Below, piece by piece: positions 34,411-42,910 of a stretch of DNA of 64,000 nt. Made by a program: the position numbers and the translations under genes. The notes under the pieces are model-generated. The model saw only the letters and a program-made list of their open reading frames with translations. It had not been told where the DNA came from and did no database searches. The stretch's first letter is position 1, and every line of letters begins with the position of its first letter. The DNA comes from Chloroflexota bacterium (lineage in GTDB: Bacteria > Chloroflexota > UBA11872): positions 1 through 64,000 of the forward strand of contig JAPOWQ010000033.1 in assembly GCA_026707585.1 (NCBI GenBank), written 5' to 3'.

Positions 34411-36012
34411 TCACACGCCGATGGCGTACCCATCGCGTCGCGGATCGGCGCCTCCCTGGAGTGCGCCGGTGGCCGGATTACGGCTGGCTCCCTGCATCCC
34501 GCCGACAGACATGGTCCACGGGTCGGTAGCTTCGGCACCATGGCCGCGGGCGCTGAGGTCATCGATCGCGCTCTGGTCGACGCGTGATTCCACAAGCACC
34601 AGGTCACCATCCATCAGCCGCATTCGCGGAGCTTCGATGGCTGCCTGCACGTCCAGCCCAAAGTCCACGTGCTGCACCAGGGCCTGCGGCTGGGTTTGGC
34701 AGATGCCGTAGCTGCCCGGCGTGCCCAGCGCCAGGACCGGTTCGCCGTCGCGCAGCGATATTGTGGGAGCAATCGGCAAGGAAAGCGGTGCGCCCGGGTA
34801 AAGGTGATTCGGGCTGAGCGGGTTCAGATCGCCCCACCGCAGCAGATCATTGGTCAGCACCCCGTATCCCCGCACAACAATGCCCGAGCCAAACCCGGCG
34901 CCCAGGCTCTGCGTCAGGCACACGGCATTGCCCTCCGCGTCCATCACCGAGAACGAGGTTGTGTGTTCCAGCATGGGATCGGGCCGCGAACCCGGCGGCG
35001 GCGCGGCTCCGATCTGCTCCGTGGGTCCGTTGACGGCCTCGACCGAGTCCAGCAAGCCGCGCAGGCGATCCAGGTTTTCGTCGCCCAGGATCTCTTCAAC
35101 GATCTCAATCGGCGCATTCGCGTGGCGGAAGCGTGCTCGGGATGACAACCGAATCGCACGGATCATCGCGTCCAGATGTTCCGGTCCGTTTCGTTCGAGC
35201 GCGCCGACGTCCAGGTGACGCACGAGGGCCAGGGTCATCAGCATCTGAAAGCCCTCGGAAGGCGGCGGCGCGCCGTTGACTTCCAGGCCGCGGTAGTCGA
35301 TCCGAATCGGGTCCTGCCAGCGGGCCTCTACGGCGGCCAGATCGTCCATGGACAGCGCACCGCCTAGCGCCTGGATCTCGTTGACAAGCGCCCGTCCCAA
35401 TTCACCGTGGTACAGGAAGTCCGGCCCCTCACTCACAAGCGCCTCATACGTGTCGGCCAGATCGTGCTGATGCAGCATCCAGCCGGCGTCGGGCTCTACG
35501 CCGTTGTCCAGGAATATCTCCGACCAGCCGTCGAAGATCTCGGCGATGTCCTGCAGGCGGCCGCCGATCATGTGCGCATTGCCCTCGGAGACGGGGAAGC
35601 CGCCACGCGCCAGATCGATGGCATCGGCGAATAGTTCGGCGCTCGTGCGCGTGCCGTAGGTGTCCAGCAACTTCATCCATCCGGCCAGACTGGCCGGCGG
35701 GCCCACGCCGTGCGGGCCGCGCGTCAGGTCGTCATAGCGTCGCGCGATGGAATCGAACTTGAGCGGCACGGCCGGCGTAAAGTCCAGACAGCGCACGCGA
35801 CGCTCGGCAGCCGCGTAGACCATGGCCGTGCCCATGCCGGCCAGCCCTGACATATAAGGCTCGACGACGTTGAGTGCAGCTGCCGTGGCCACCGCGGCGT
35901 CAAAGGCATTGCCGCCGTTGGATAGGATGCGCGCGCCCGCTTGCGCCGCCAGGGGATGGGCTGCCGCGACTACGCCGCGGCGGGAGGTGACGCTTGGCCG
36001 CCGTCCGAACAT
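34411..36012 (-). CDS. Gamma-glutamyltransferase family Ntn-hydrolase
   Basis: A 533-aa member of the gamma-glutamyltranspeptidase/acylase family. The N-terminal RRGVVAAAHPLAAQAGARIL, SNGGNAFDAAVATAAALNVV and EPYMSGLAGMGTAMVY are typical. The autoprocessing Thr lies in LEHTTSFSVMDAEGNAVCLT, followed by LGAGFGSGIVV, so the precursor should be cleaved into two subunits there. No signal peptide is visible, which is atypical for secreted GGT and common for cytosolic paralogues. AAGGAG lies 10 nt before the ATG. The true substrate may be glutathione-like conjugates or other gamma-glutamyl or acyl amides. It lies between the Crp/Fnr gene and yhaO. Confidence 0.88.
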   Translation of the reverse strand: MFGRRPSVTSRRGVVAAAHPLAAQAGARILSNGGNAFDAAVATAAALNVVEPYMSGLAGMGTAMVYAAAERRVRCLDFTPAVPLKFDSIARRYDDLTRGPHGVGPPASLAGWMKLLDTYGTRTSAELFADAIDLARGGFPVSEGNAHMIGGRLQDIAEIFDGWSEIFLDNGVEPDAGWMLHQHDLADTYEALVSEGPDFLYHGELGRALVNEIQALGGALSMDDLAAVEARWQDPIRIDYRGLEVNGAPPPSEGFQMLMTLALVRHLDVGALERNGPEHLDAMIRAIRLSSRARFRHANAPIEIVEEILGDENLDRLRGLLDSVEAVNGPTEQIGAAPPPGSRPDPMLEHTTSFSVMDAEGNAVCLTQSLGAGFGSGIVVRGYGVLTNDLLRWGDLNPLSPNHLYPGAPLSLPIAPTISLRDGEPVLALGTPGSYGICQTQPQALVQHVDFGLDVQAAIEAPRMRLMDGDLVLVESRVDQSAIDDLSARGHGAEATDPWTMSVGGMQGASRNPATGALQGGADPRRDGYAIGV

Positions 36013-36112
36013 GAGCGCTTAACTCCTTGCGATGGGCTATCGGTCGCATTTTGCTCGCTCGCAGGCATCGTGGCATATCCGCTGGGCCTACGGGCCGGCA
36101 TCGCCATCGTGC

Positions 36113-36826
36113 TCAGTACGCCTCGGCCACGTCCTCCAGGCCCTGGCGGTCCAGGACATCAATGCGCTTGCGGCCAATGGCGATCAGCCCCGCGTTCTTC
36201 AACTCGTTCAGGGCCTGCGTTGCCGTCTCGCGCGAGGTGCCCACGCGTTCAGCCAGGTCGTTGTGCGTCAGCCCCGCAACACGTCCGTTGGCGCCGCTCG
36301 AAAGACGCAGGATCAGCGTGGCCAGTCGAGCGGTCAGCGACTTGAGCGCCAGATCCTCGAGCTGCGACTCCGCCTCGCTCAGGCGGTCGGCCAGCGCCTG
36401 CATGATGCGAACCCCGATGGTCGGGAAGCGGCCGATGAGGTATTCCAAGTCCCGTCGGCTGATCACGCACACGGTCGAATCCGTCACCGCTTCAGCGAAC
36501 GAGTCATGCATCGCCTGGCCCAGCAGCGCCATCTCGCCGAAAAACATCCCTGGCTCGATATTGGAAACGATGAAGCGCTTGCCATCAGGCGAGATGCGGT
36601 AAATCTGAACACGGCCCGACTTCAGGAGGAACAGCATCTCCGACTTCTCGTCCGGCTGGTGCAGGATCCGCCCTGGGCCAACGGTCGACATGCGCGTGCT
36701 GCGCTCAACTTCATAGATCTGCGTCTCGCTCAGGTCTTGAAAAACCTCAACCTGTTGCAGGTAGCGTCGCTTCACCGCCCCGGCATCCGGGTGCGGGCCG
36801 GCTGGCCGTGCCCTTGAGTCACGCAT
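36113..36826 (-). CDS. Crp/Fnr family transcription regulator
   Basis: A 237-aa regulator. The N-terminal cyclic-nucleotide-binding fold spans roughly 20-145 (VEVFQDLSETQIYEVERST, GRILHQPDEKSEMLFLLKSG, PGMFFGEMALLGQAMHDSFA). The C-terminal winged helix has LTHNDLAERVGTSRETATQALNELKNAG, the Crp-type helix-turn-helix. No Cys cluster for an Fe-S centre is present, so it is not a classical Fnr; the FGEMALLG segment lacks a clear RxxS cAMP anchor, so the effector is open. It lies alone about 150 bp upstream of ribF and 100 bp before the gamma-glutamyltransferase, and could regulate the latter. Confidence 0.9.
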   Translation of the reverse strand: MRDSRARPAGPHPDAGAVKRRYLQQVEVFQDLSETQIYEVERSTRMSTVGPGRILHQPDEKSEMLFLLKSGRVQIYRISPDGKRFIVSNIEPGMFFGEMALLGQAMHDSFAEAVTDSTVCVISRRDLEYLIGRFPTIGVRIMQALADRLSEAESQLEDLALKSLTARLATLILRLSSGANGRVAGLTHNDLAERVGTSRETATQALNELKNAGLIAIGRKRIDVLDRQGLEDVAEAY

Positions 36827-36978
36827 TGCTTTCCGCCCGAAAGAGTTAGGTCGTCAGAGGCTGAGACGCCCAGGCCGCCGCCGGCGCGCCTGGATTGACG
36901 GCCTCCGTGCTCGGCCCACATGGTGGCACAGCCGTACCGTCGCTTGGCGTCGGCGATCCCATGAAGCTGATGCCGCGA

Positions 36979-38013
36979 TCAGCCCCGCGCTCGCAGAAAC
37001 GGCATCGCTTGATCCGATCCGCCAAGATCGATCCGCTCAGCCGCCGTGCGATCGCGGTGCATGGCGGCTACCAATTCCTCCGCCGAGCGAAACGCCTCCT
37101 GACCGCGCAACCACGCATGCACAAACGTACGCAGCCCCCGCCCGTAAATCTCACGGTCAAATCCCAGGAGATGGACTTCAAAGAGCCGGACGCGCGAGCC
37201 AAACGTGGGGCGCGTGCCCACGCTAATCAGGGCCCGGTACAGCGTGGGGTCTCCGTCCACGAGCGCTGTTCCCGCATAAACGCCATCCGCTGGGAGCACC
37301 AGCCAGCGGGGAGTTTGGACATTGGCCGTTGGAAAGCCCAGGTCGCGGCCTCGACCGTCGCCCCGGGTCACCGCGCCAAAAAGACTGTGCGCTCGGTCCA
37401 GGATTGCCTGCAGCCGGTCTATCGCGCCCGCCGCCAATGCCTCGCGGGCTCGGCTGCTCGAAATAGCGCCTGGCTCACCCTCATAGCGCACGGACACGTG
37501 ATCGAATCCCAGGCGTGGCGCCAGCCCCGCAATGACATCCGGCGTGCCCTCGCGATCCCGTCCAATCGCCGCACTGGGTCCGGTGACAAGCGTCCGCATG
37601 TCCAGCCGTTCCATCAGATCGTGCAGGAAGTCTTCGGCCGAACGGCGCGAAAACTGACGGTCAAAGCGCAACACGATCACGTCGTCGATTCCCGAGGCGG
37701 CCAGCAAGTCCACTCGGTCGTCCAGTGTCGTCAACAGCCGGCGGGGTTCGGACGGCCGCAGCACCCACTCGGGCGGCGGCCACAGGGTCACGGCGATCGC
37801 GCGCCCTTCGTCTTGCGCGGCCGTTGCCGTGCACGTTGCCCGCAGCAAGGCCTGATGACCGCGATGCACGCCGTCAAAGCGGCCGATCGTCACGGCCGCG
37901 CCGCCCAGCGGAACAAACGCGTCGTCTTCCCGGAAGACGCGCACGCGGCGAGCATTCAGGGCCCGCGTCACTACGCTGTCGTCCACACCAGGCGGGGCGT
38001 CCAGCAACCGCAC
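36979..38013 (-). CDS. ribF: Bifunctional riboflavin kinase / FAD synthetase
   Basis: Converts riboflavin to FMN and FMN to FAD. The 344 aa hold an N-terminal nucleotidyltransferase domain (AAVTIGRFDGVHRGHQALL, IAVTLWPPPEWVL, ISSSRAREALAAG) and a C-terminal flavokinase domain (GRGRDLGFPTANV, PADGVYAG, ISVGTRPTFG, FEVHLLGFDREIYGRGL). The GTG start lies inside the 3' end of truB (43-bp overlap), so it is the last gene of the nusA-ylxR-infB-rbfA-truB-ribF operon. Confidence 0.94.
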   Translation of the reverse strand: MRLLDAPPGVDDSVVTRALNARRVRVFREDDAFVPLGGAAVTIGRFDGVHRGHQALLRATCTATAAQDEGRAIAVTLWPPPEWVLRPSEPRRLLTTLDDRVDLLAASGIDDVIVLRFDRQFSRRSAEDFLHDLMERLDMRTLVTGPSAAIGRDREGTPDVIAGLAPRLGFDHVSVRYEGEPGAISSSRAREALAAGAIDRLQAILDRAHSLFGAVTRGDGRGRDLGFPTANVQTPRWLVLPADGVYAGTALVDGDPTLYRALISVGTRPTFGSRVRLFEVHLLGFDREIYGRGLRTFVHAWLRGQEAFRSAEELVAAMHRDRTAAERIDLGGSDQAMPFLRARG

Positions 38014-38927
38014 CGACCATGGGCAAGGCCCAGAAAGTCACCGCGACCGTCATACAGGCGGTGCAGGCCGGCGGCGGCGCGCGTCAGCGGGCGCCCGTGG
38101 CCGAAGTCAACGCGATCCATGTCGCTCAGGATGGCTGAGGGGAGATGTTCGACCGCCGTATCCGGGGCGTAGAGCAGCGTGTCAAGGAAGCCCTCGTGGG
38201 CGGCGCTGGCAAGCTGCCACATCTCGGTTGCCGCACTCAATGTGAACGGACCAACTCGCGTACGGATCAAGCCGAACAGCATGGCGCCGCAGCCCAGCGC
38301 CGCTCCAAGATCACGGGCCAGTGCCCGAATGTACGTGCCGGACGAGCACTCGATGCGCAGCCCGGCCAGCAGGGCGTCACTCCAGCCGGCCCCGCCACCA
38401 AACTGGAGGCGACCGTGATCGACCCGTATCCCGATGCGGGCGACCGACACGAGGCGCAGGGAGCGAACGTGCACACGACGCGGTTGCAGATCGAGCCGCC
38501 GGCCAGCACGAGCCGAGCGATACGCCCGCACGCCGCCCACTCGCACGGCCGAGTACTCCGGCGGACGCTGCTCCATCGCCCCCGTAAATGCGGGAAGCAC
38601 CTGTTCCACCGCGCTTGGCCCCGGCGACGGCCGAGGCTCGGCCGTCGGCTCCGTCTCCAGGTCGTGCGAGGGCGTCTCCACGCCGAACAGCACGGCAGCC
38701 TCGTAGGTCTTGGGCATCTCCAGGACGAAGCGGCTCAGCCGCGTGGCGCGCCCTATCGCCAGCGGCAGCACGCCCCACGCCAATGGATCCAGGGTGCCGC
38801 AGTGCCCGACGCGTCGCACACGCACGGCCCGACGCACACGCCCGACCACCTGCGTGGAACCGGCGCCAAGTGGCTTGTAAACGTTGACGAATCCGCCATC
38901 GGGCGGGGCCTGACCATCACCGGCCAT
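37971..38927 (-). CDS. truB: tRNA pseudouridine-55 synthase
   Basis: Makes pseudouridine 55 in the T loop of tRNAs. The 318 aa show the family N-terminus GGFVNVYKPLGAGSTQVVGR, the catalytic-Asp motif HCGTLDPLAWGVLPLAIGRATRL, KTYEAAVLFGVETPSHDLE, and SSGTYIRALARDLGAALG. It overlaps rbfA by 11 bp and ribF by 43 bp. All expected catalytic motifs are present. Confidence 0.95.
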   Translation of the reverse strand: MAGDGQAPPDGGFVNVYKPLGAGSTQVVGRVRRAVRVRRVGHCGTLDPLAWGVLPLAIGRATRLSRFVLEMPKTYEAAVLFGVETPSHDLETEPTAEPRPSPGPSAVEQVLPAFTGAMEQRPPEYSAVRVGGVRAYRSARAGRRLDLQPRRVHVRSLRLVSVARIGIRVDHGRLQFGGGAGWSDALLAGLRIECSSGTYIRALARDLGAALGCGAMLFGLIRTRVGPFTLSAATEMWQLASAAHEGFLDTLLYAPDTAVEHLPSAILSDMDRVDFGHGRPLTRAAAGLHRLYDGRGDFLGLAHGRCGCWTPRLVWTTA

Positions 38928-39306
38928 CGCAAGGTTGAACCGTGAGGACGTCAGTCCCCTGGTCGGTGGCCTCGCCTTCGGTCCGGCGCTGGGCGATGGC
39001 CTCGGCGGTCAGCATCTCGGGGTCGAGCTGAAACTGGATGCGCGGGATCCGATAGACGCGAATGCGAGCCGCCAGCGCGCGGCGTACGAAGGTTGACGCG
39101 CGCTGTAGCGCGGCCACAGATGCCCCGATATTGTGCGCGTCGCCGAGCGGCGTCACGAACACAACGGCCTGCCCCAGATCAGGCGAGATCGACACCCGTT
39201 GTACGGTAACGAAACCGATGGCCGGATCTTCCAGCTCACGCTCAATGAGGTCGCTGACCTCACGCGCGATTTGGGCTTCGATCCGTTGCGCACGGCGCGT
39301 AGCGAT
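38917..39306 (-). CDS. rbfA: Ribosome-binding factor A, probable ATC start
   Basis: Binds the 30S subunit during 16S rRNA maturation. The 129-aa protein starting at ATC 39306 reads ATRRAQRIEAQIAREVSDLI, then RELEDPAIGFVTVQRVSISPD and FVRRALAARIRVYRIPRIQF, the full RbfA pattern from its usual first residues. No ATG/GTG/TTG is suitably placed: in-frame candidates upstream lie deep in infB. A GGAGG (39318-39314) sits 7 nt before the ATC, and the infB stop is 17 bp upstream. A non-canonical ATC start, as in infC genes with ATT/ATC, is therefore the best reading; it could limit translation. Confidence 0.82.
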   Translation of the reverse strand: MATRRAQRIEAQIAREVSDLIERELEDPAIGFVTVQRVSISPDLGQAVVFVTPLGDAHNIGASVAALQRASTFVRRALAARIRVYRIPRIQFQLDPEMLTAEAIAQRRTEGEATDQGTDVLTVQPCDGR

Positions 39307-39322
39307 GGTTCGGCCTCCGGAG

Positions 39323-41206
39323 CTACGGCAGCCGTTCTTCGGTGTGGCTGGCCTCGATAATGTCGGCAAGTTGAATCTTGGTGGTCGTTTCGATAGCCAG
39401 CCCGCAATCGAAGCCTTGTCGAACCTCGTCCACCTCATCGGAGAAGCGACGCACCGTGAGAATGTGGCCCGTGCCGATCTCCTCATTGCCGCGCAGGATT
39501 CGAACCCGCGCGCCGGTATACACGCGTCCGGATAGCACCATGCCGCCCACAATCTGGCGCGTGCGCTCCGTTCGAAATTCGCCGCGAATCTCGAGACGCC
39601 CATCCACCACTTCCACCTGCTCAGGCTTGATCGAGCCCTTCAGCGCCGCATCCACGTCGTCAATCAGTTCATAGATCGTGCGGTACATACGCACGTCCAC
39701 GTTCTGACGTTCAGCTTCCGCCGCGGCCGTCGCATCAACGCGCGTATTGAACGCAAGCACCAGCCCCTTGGCGGCGGACGCGAGATTCACATCGGACTCC
39801 GTGACAGATCCCACACCTTCGAACACCACCATGGCGCGCGCGCGCTCATCGCCGAGTTGGTCAATCGACTTCACAACGGCGTCAACAGACCCGGCGGTGT
39901 CCGCCTTCACGACCAGATTGATTTGCTGCAGGCGGCCCGCCGTCATCTGGGCGGCAAACGATTCCAGGCTCAGGCGCATCGCCTGATCGCCACTGCCGCG
40001 AGTTGGCGCTCGGCCCTGCTGTCGACGCCGTTTGCGCTGGCGGGCAATCACATTGATTGGATCCCCAACGTCCGGCATCGCGTCCAAGCCCATCACCTGG
40101 ACAGGCGTCGACGGCCCGGCCGATCTGAGGCGACTGCCGCTCTCATCAAACAGCGCTCGCACGCGGCCGCTGATCTCGCCAGTTGTGATGGTGTCGCCGA
40201 CCCGTAACGTTCCACGCTGCACCAGCACCGTCGCCACGGGGCCCTGGCTATGGTCGAGCCGCGTCTCAATGATCGCGCCCTCGGCCGGGCCATCCACCGG
40301 CGCGCGCAGCTCTTCCAGCTCGGCCGTGAGGTTGATGTATTCCAGCAGATCGTCGATACCCTCGCCCTTCAGAGCCGAAAGCGAAACCGCCACCACATCC
40401 CCGCCAAAGTCCTCGACCACGATCTCATGCTCCGTAAGCTGCTGGAGCACACGACTCGGGTTCGCGGTCTCAAGATCAATCTTGTTAACAGCAATAATGA
40501 TCGGAACGCTGGCTGCCCGCGCATGGCCAATGGCTTCCACGGTCTGCGGCATGATTCCGTCATCGGCGGCAACCACAATCACCGCGATGTCCGTCACACC
40601 CGCGCCGCGCGCACGCATCGCGGTAAAGGCCTCATGCCCCGGGGTGTCGATGAACGTAATGGCGCTGCCATTCACGGGAACCTGATAGGCCCCGATGTGC
40701 TGGGTTATGCCGCCGTACTCACGGTCGACCACGTTGGTGTTGCGGATGGCATCCAGCAGCGTGGTCTTGCCATGGTCCACATGGCCCATCACCGTCACCA
40801 CCGGCGGCCGAGGTTCCCCAACTGGACCCGCCGTGGGTTCCGGCTGCTCTGGTTCCCGGGTTGCTGCCGGCGTTGAGTCGTCGGCCTCCGGTTCGTCAAC
40901 GATAGCAATGCCCAGGTTGCGCATCACGGCTCGCGCCGTGTCCCGGTCGATGGCCGCGTTGATCGTCGTCAGCACGCCCCGGTTTAGCAGCTCCATGATG
41001 ACGGCGGTCGGCGGCATGTCGGCCCGCTCGGCAAGGTCGGCGATCGAGGCCGAGGCCGGCATGGCCACCTGGCGCAGATCCACCACCGCCGGCTCCTTCG
41101 GCTCGGCCGGCTTTTCCTCCGCGGGCGGACCGGGTCGCTGCTGCGGACGCCGTCTGGCCCGTGGCCGCGGTGGCGGACGTCGACGTGTACGTCGGCGGCG
41201 CGCCAT
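39323..41206 (-). CDS. infB: Translation initiation factor IF-2
   Basis: GTPase that brings initiator tRNA to the 30S subunit. The 627 aa begin with a short Arg/Pro-rich segment, an IF-2N domain (ASIADLAERADMPPTAVIME) and an acidic linker, then the G domain: VVTVMGHVDHGKTTLLDAIR (G1), GGITQHIGAYQV (G2), FIDTPGHEAFTAM (G3), IIIAVNKIDLETA (G4), VVAVSALKGEGIDDLLE-type G5. C-terminal domains follow to VDEVRQGFDCGLAIE near the end. The N-terminal region is short compared with proteobacterial IF-2. It is third in the nusA operon, 1 bp after ylxR. Confidence 0.96.
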   Translation of the reverse strand: MARRRRTRRRPPPRPRARRRPQQRPGPPAEEKPAEPKEPAVVDLRQVAMPASASIADLAERADMPPTAVIMELLNRGVLTTINAAIDRDTARAVMRNLGIAIVDEPEADDSTPAATREPEQPEPTAGPVGEPRPPVVTVMGHVDHGKTTLLDAIRNTNVVDREYGGITQHIGAYQVPVNGSAITFIDTPGHEAFTAMRARGAGVTDIAVIVVAADDGIMPQTVEAIGHARAASVPIIIAVNKIDLETANPSRVLQQLTEHEIVVEDFGGDVVAVSLSALKGEGIDDLLEYINLTAELEELRAPVDGPAEGAIIETRLDHSQGPVATVLVQRGTLRVGDTITTGEISGRVRALFDESGSRLRSAGPSTPVQVMGLDAMPDVGDPINVIARQRKRRRQQGRAPTRGSGDQAMRLSLESFAAQMTAGRLQQINLVVKADTAGSVDAVVKSIDQLGDERARAMVVFEGVGSVTESDVNLASAAKGLVLAFNTRVDATAAAEAERQNVDVRMYRTIYELIDDVDAALKGSIKPEQVEVVDGRLEIRGEFRTERTRQIVGGMVLSGRVYTGARVRILRGNEEIGTGHILTVRRFSDEVDEVRQGFDCGLAIETTTKIQLADIIEASHTEERLP

Positions 41207-41207
41207 G

Positions 41208-41507
41208 CTAGCCCGGGCTCCCGGTCATCCGGGCACGGCGCTCGCGCTCAACCTGCACAATCAAGTCCTCGGCCTGGACGGGATCAATGGACACTCCCAA
41301 CTGGTGGCTCAGGATGCCCCGACTCAGCGCCTTCTGCACACAACCGGGCTCAACCGAAAGATACGCGCCCCGCCCGTTGCGCCGGCCCGAAGGATCGCAA
41401 CACACGCCTCCGTCGGGCGTCCGCACGATTCGGATCAGTTCGCCTTTGGGACGCTTCACGCGAGTGACCACGCACGTGCGCGCAGGTTCAGCGCGGGCGA
41501 TGGTCAA
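41208..41507 (-). CDS. ylxR: YlxR (DUF448) RNA-binding protein
   Basis: A 99-aa basic protein of the YlxR family, which sits between nusA and infB in many bacteria and is thought to bind RNA. Family features are ELIRIVRTPDGGVCCDPSGR and RNGRGAYLSVEPGCVQKAL. The N-terminal motif, normally RTCVGCR, reads RTCVVTR here, so one of the usual Cys residues is replaced. It overlaps nusA by 4 bp and ends 1 bp before infB. Confidence 0.88.
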   Translation of the reverse strand: MTIARAEPARTCVVTRVKRPKGELIRIVRTPDGGVCCDPSGRRNGRGAYLSVEPGCVQKALSRGILSHQLGVSIDPVQAEDLIVQVERERRARMTGSPG

Positions 41508-42694
41508 CTCCCCGATCCGATGGCGCCGCGTCCAGCGTGCTCGGCGATTTGCCCCGAATCGGTATCCGGCGAGAAATCATCCCCATCCGCTTCCGCTTCC
41601 ACGCTGGCCTGACTCGCTTCTCCGTCAACGGAGCCCTCCGGCACCGCCACGCCCAGGGCCTCCGCCGGCTCTGACGCATCGCGTATCGTGATCTTGAACC
41701 CGGTCAGCCTGGCCGCCAATCGCGCATTCTGCCCTTCACGGCCAATCGCCAGCGACACCATGTCCGTCGGCACAAACACGTCGGCCACTCGCTGCTTCAA
41801 GTCGACATGGACGTTGCGCACGCGAGCAGGACTGAGCGCATTCGCCACGTACACGCGCGGCTCCTCGTCATGAAGAATGATCTCGACCTTCTCCTGTCCG
41901 AGTTCGCGGAGCACGTTTTGTATGCGCGTCCCGCGCATGCCCACGGCCGATCCAACGGGATCGAGCCCCTCCTGACGCGAGCGTACCGCCAGCTTGGTGC
42001 GCACGCCGGCATCACGCGCAATTGCCGCTATCTCGACCAGACCATTCTGAATCTCCGGCACCTCGCGTTCAAAGAGCCGGCGGACAAAGTCGGCATGCGA
42101 GCGTGAGACGCGCAACTGGGCCCCACGCCCCCCCTCGGCCACCTCAAGCAACAGCATGCGCATGCGCTGCCCGGAGCGATAAAACTCACCAGGCACCTGG
42201 TCAACCGGAAGCATAATCGCGTCACCGCGCCCGAGGTCAACAAACACGCCGCGATTCTCCACCCGCGTCACGCGTCCAACGAGCAACTGACCTTGATGCT
42301 CGATGAACTGCGTGTAGATCTCCAATCGCTCGGCATCCCGCAGGGCCTGCTGCATGGCCTGGCGGGCCTTCTGCGTGGCGATGCGCCCGAAGTTTGGCGG
42401 GGTGATGTCAATCTGAAAGACCTCCCCCAGCTCCATGGTCTCGTCGTAGCTTCGAGCCTCGGTCAGTGAGATCTGGTGAATCTCGTCCGTCACCACCTCG
42501 ACCACCGTTTTGTTGGCATATACGGTCGAGTCCCCCGTTTCCGGGTCAATCTCAATATCTATGTCGTCGTAGTCGCTGTTGTAGTCCTCGAAGGCCGAGG
42601 TAATAGCCGCGCGCAGGGCATTAACGACCGCCTCGATCTGAATGCCCTTCTCATCGGCAAGCTGCTGCAGCGCCAACATGAAGTCACTGCGCAC
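41504..42694 (-). CDS. nusA: Transcription termination/antitermination factor NusA
   Basis: RNA polymerase-associated factor with an N-terminal domain (FMLALQQLADEKGIQIEAVV), S1 domain (GQLLVGRVTRVENRGVFVDL), and KH1/KH2 domains (RTKLAVRSRQEGLDPVGSAV, GMRGTRIQNVLRELGQEKVE, VSLAIGREGQNARLAARLTG). The 396 aa with an acidic tail after KH2 fit non-proteobacterial NusA. The GTG start has GGAGG 7 nt upstream. It heads the translation operon; rimP, usually just before nusA, is absent, and the neighbour upstream is an ABC ATPase. Confidence 0.96.
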   Translation of the reverse strand: MRSDFMLALQQLADEKGIQIEAVVNALRAAITSAFEDYNSDYDDIDIEIDPETGDSTVYANKTVVEVVTDEIHQISLTEARSYDETMELGEVFQIDITPPNFGRIATQKARQAMQQALRDAERLEIYTQFIEHQGQLLVGRVTRVENRGVFVDLGRGDAIMLPVDQVPGEFYRSGQRMRMLLLEVAEGGRGAQLRVSRSHADFVRRLFEREVPEIQNGLVEIAAIARDAGVRTKLAVRSRQEGLDPVGSAVGMRGTRIQNVLRELGQEKVEIILHDEEPRVYVANALSPARVRNVHVDLKQRVADVFVPTDMVSLAIGREGQNARLAARLTGFKITIRDASEPAEALGVAVPEGSVDGEASQASVEAEADGDDFSPDTDSGQIAEHAGRGAIGSGS

Positions 42695-42910
42695 GGATTA
42701 GCCTCCTCAGGACGTTTGGACCGCTTCCCTCCCCCGGGAAAGGGACGGGCCTTCGCCCGCCCATGGCAGACAGTGCGGCTACAGCAGTTTAGCACTGCCC
42801 GTTGCGCTTGGGCGAATCTGCCGTGGCTGAGTGGCTTTGAAGCTACAAAGGGCGCTCCGTAACCCTGCTTGATCCGACAACCCGCGGCAGGACCGTGACC
42901 ACGCCGACAG

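Noticed and set aside
42695-42910. rimP upstream of nusA
   Set aside because: The gap is too short and no RimP-like frame is present; only a small hairpin CGGGC-CTTC-GCCCG without a T-run.
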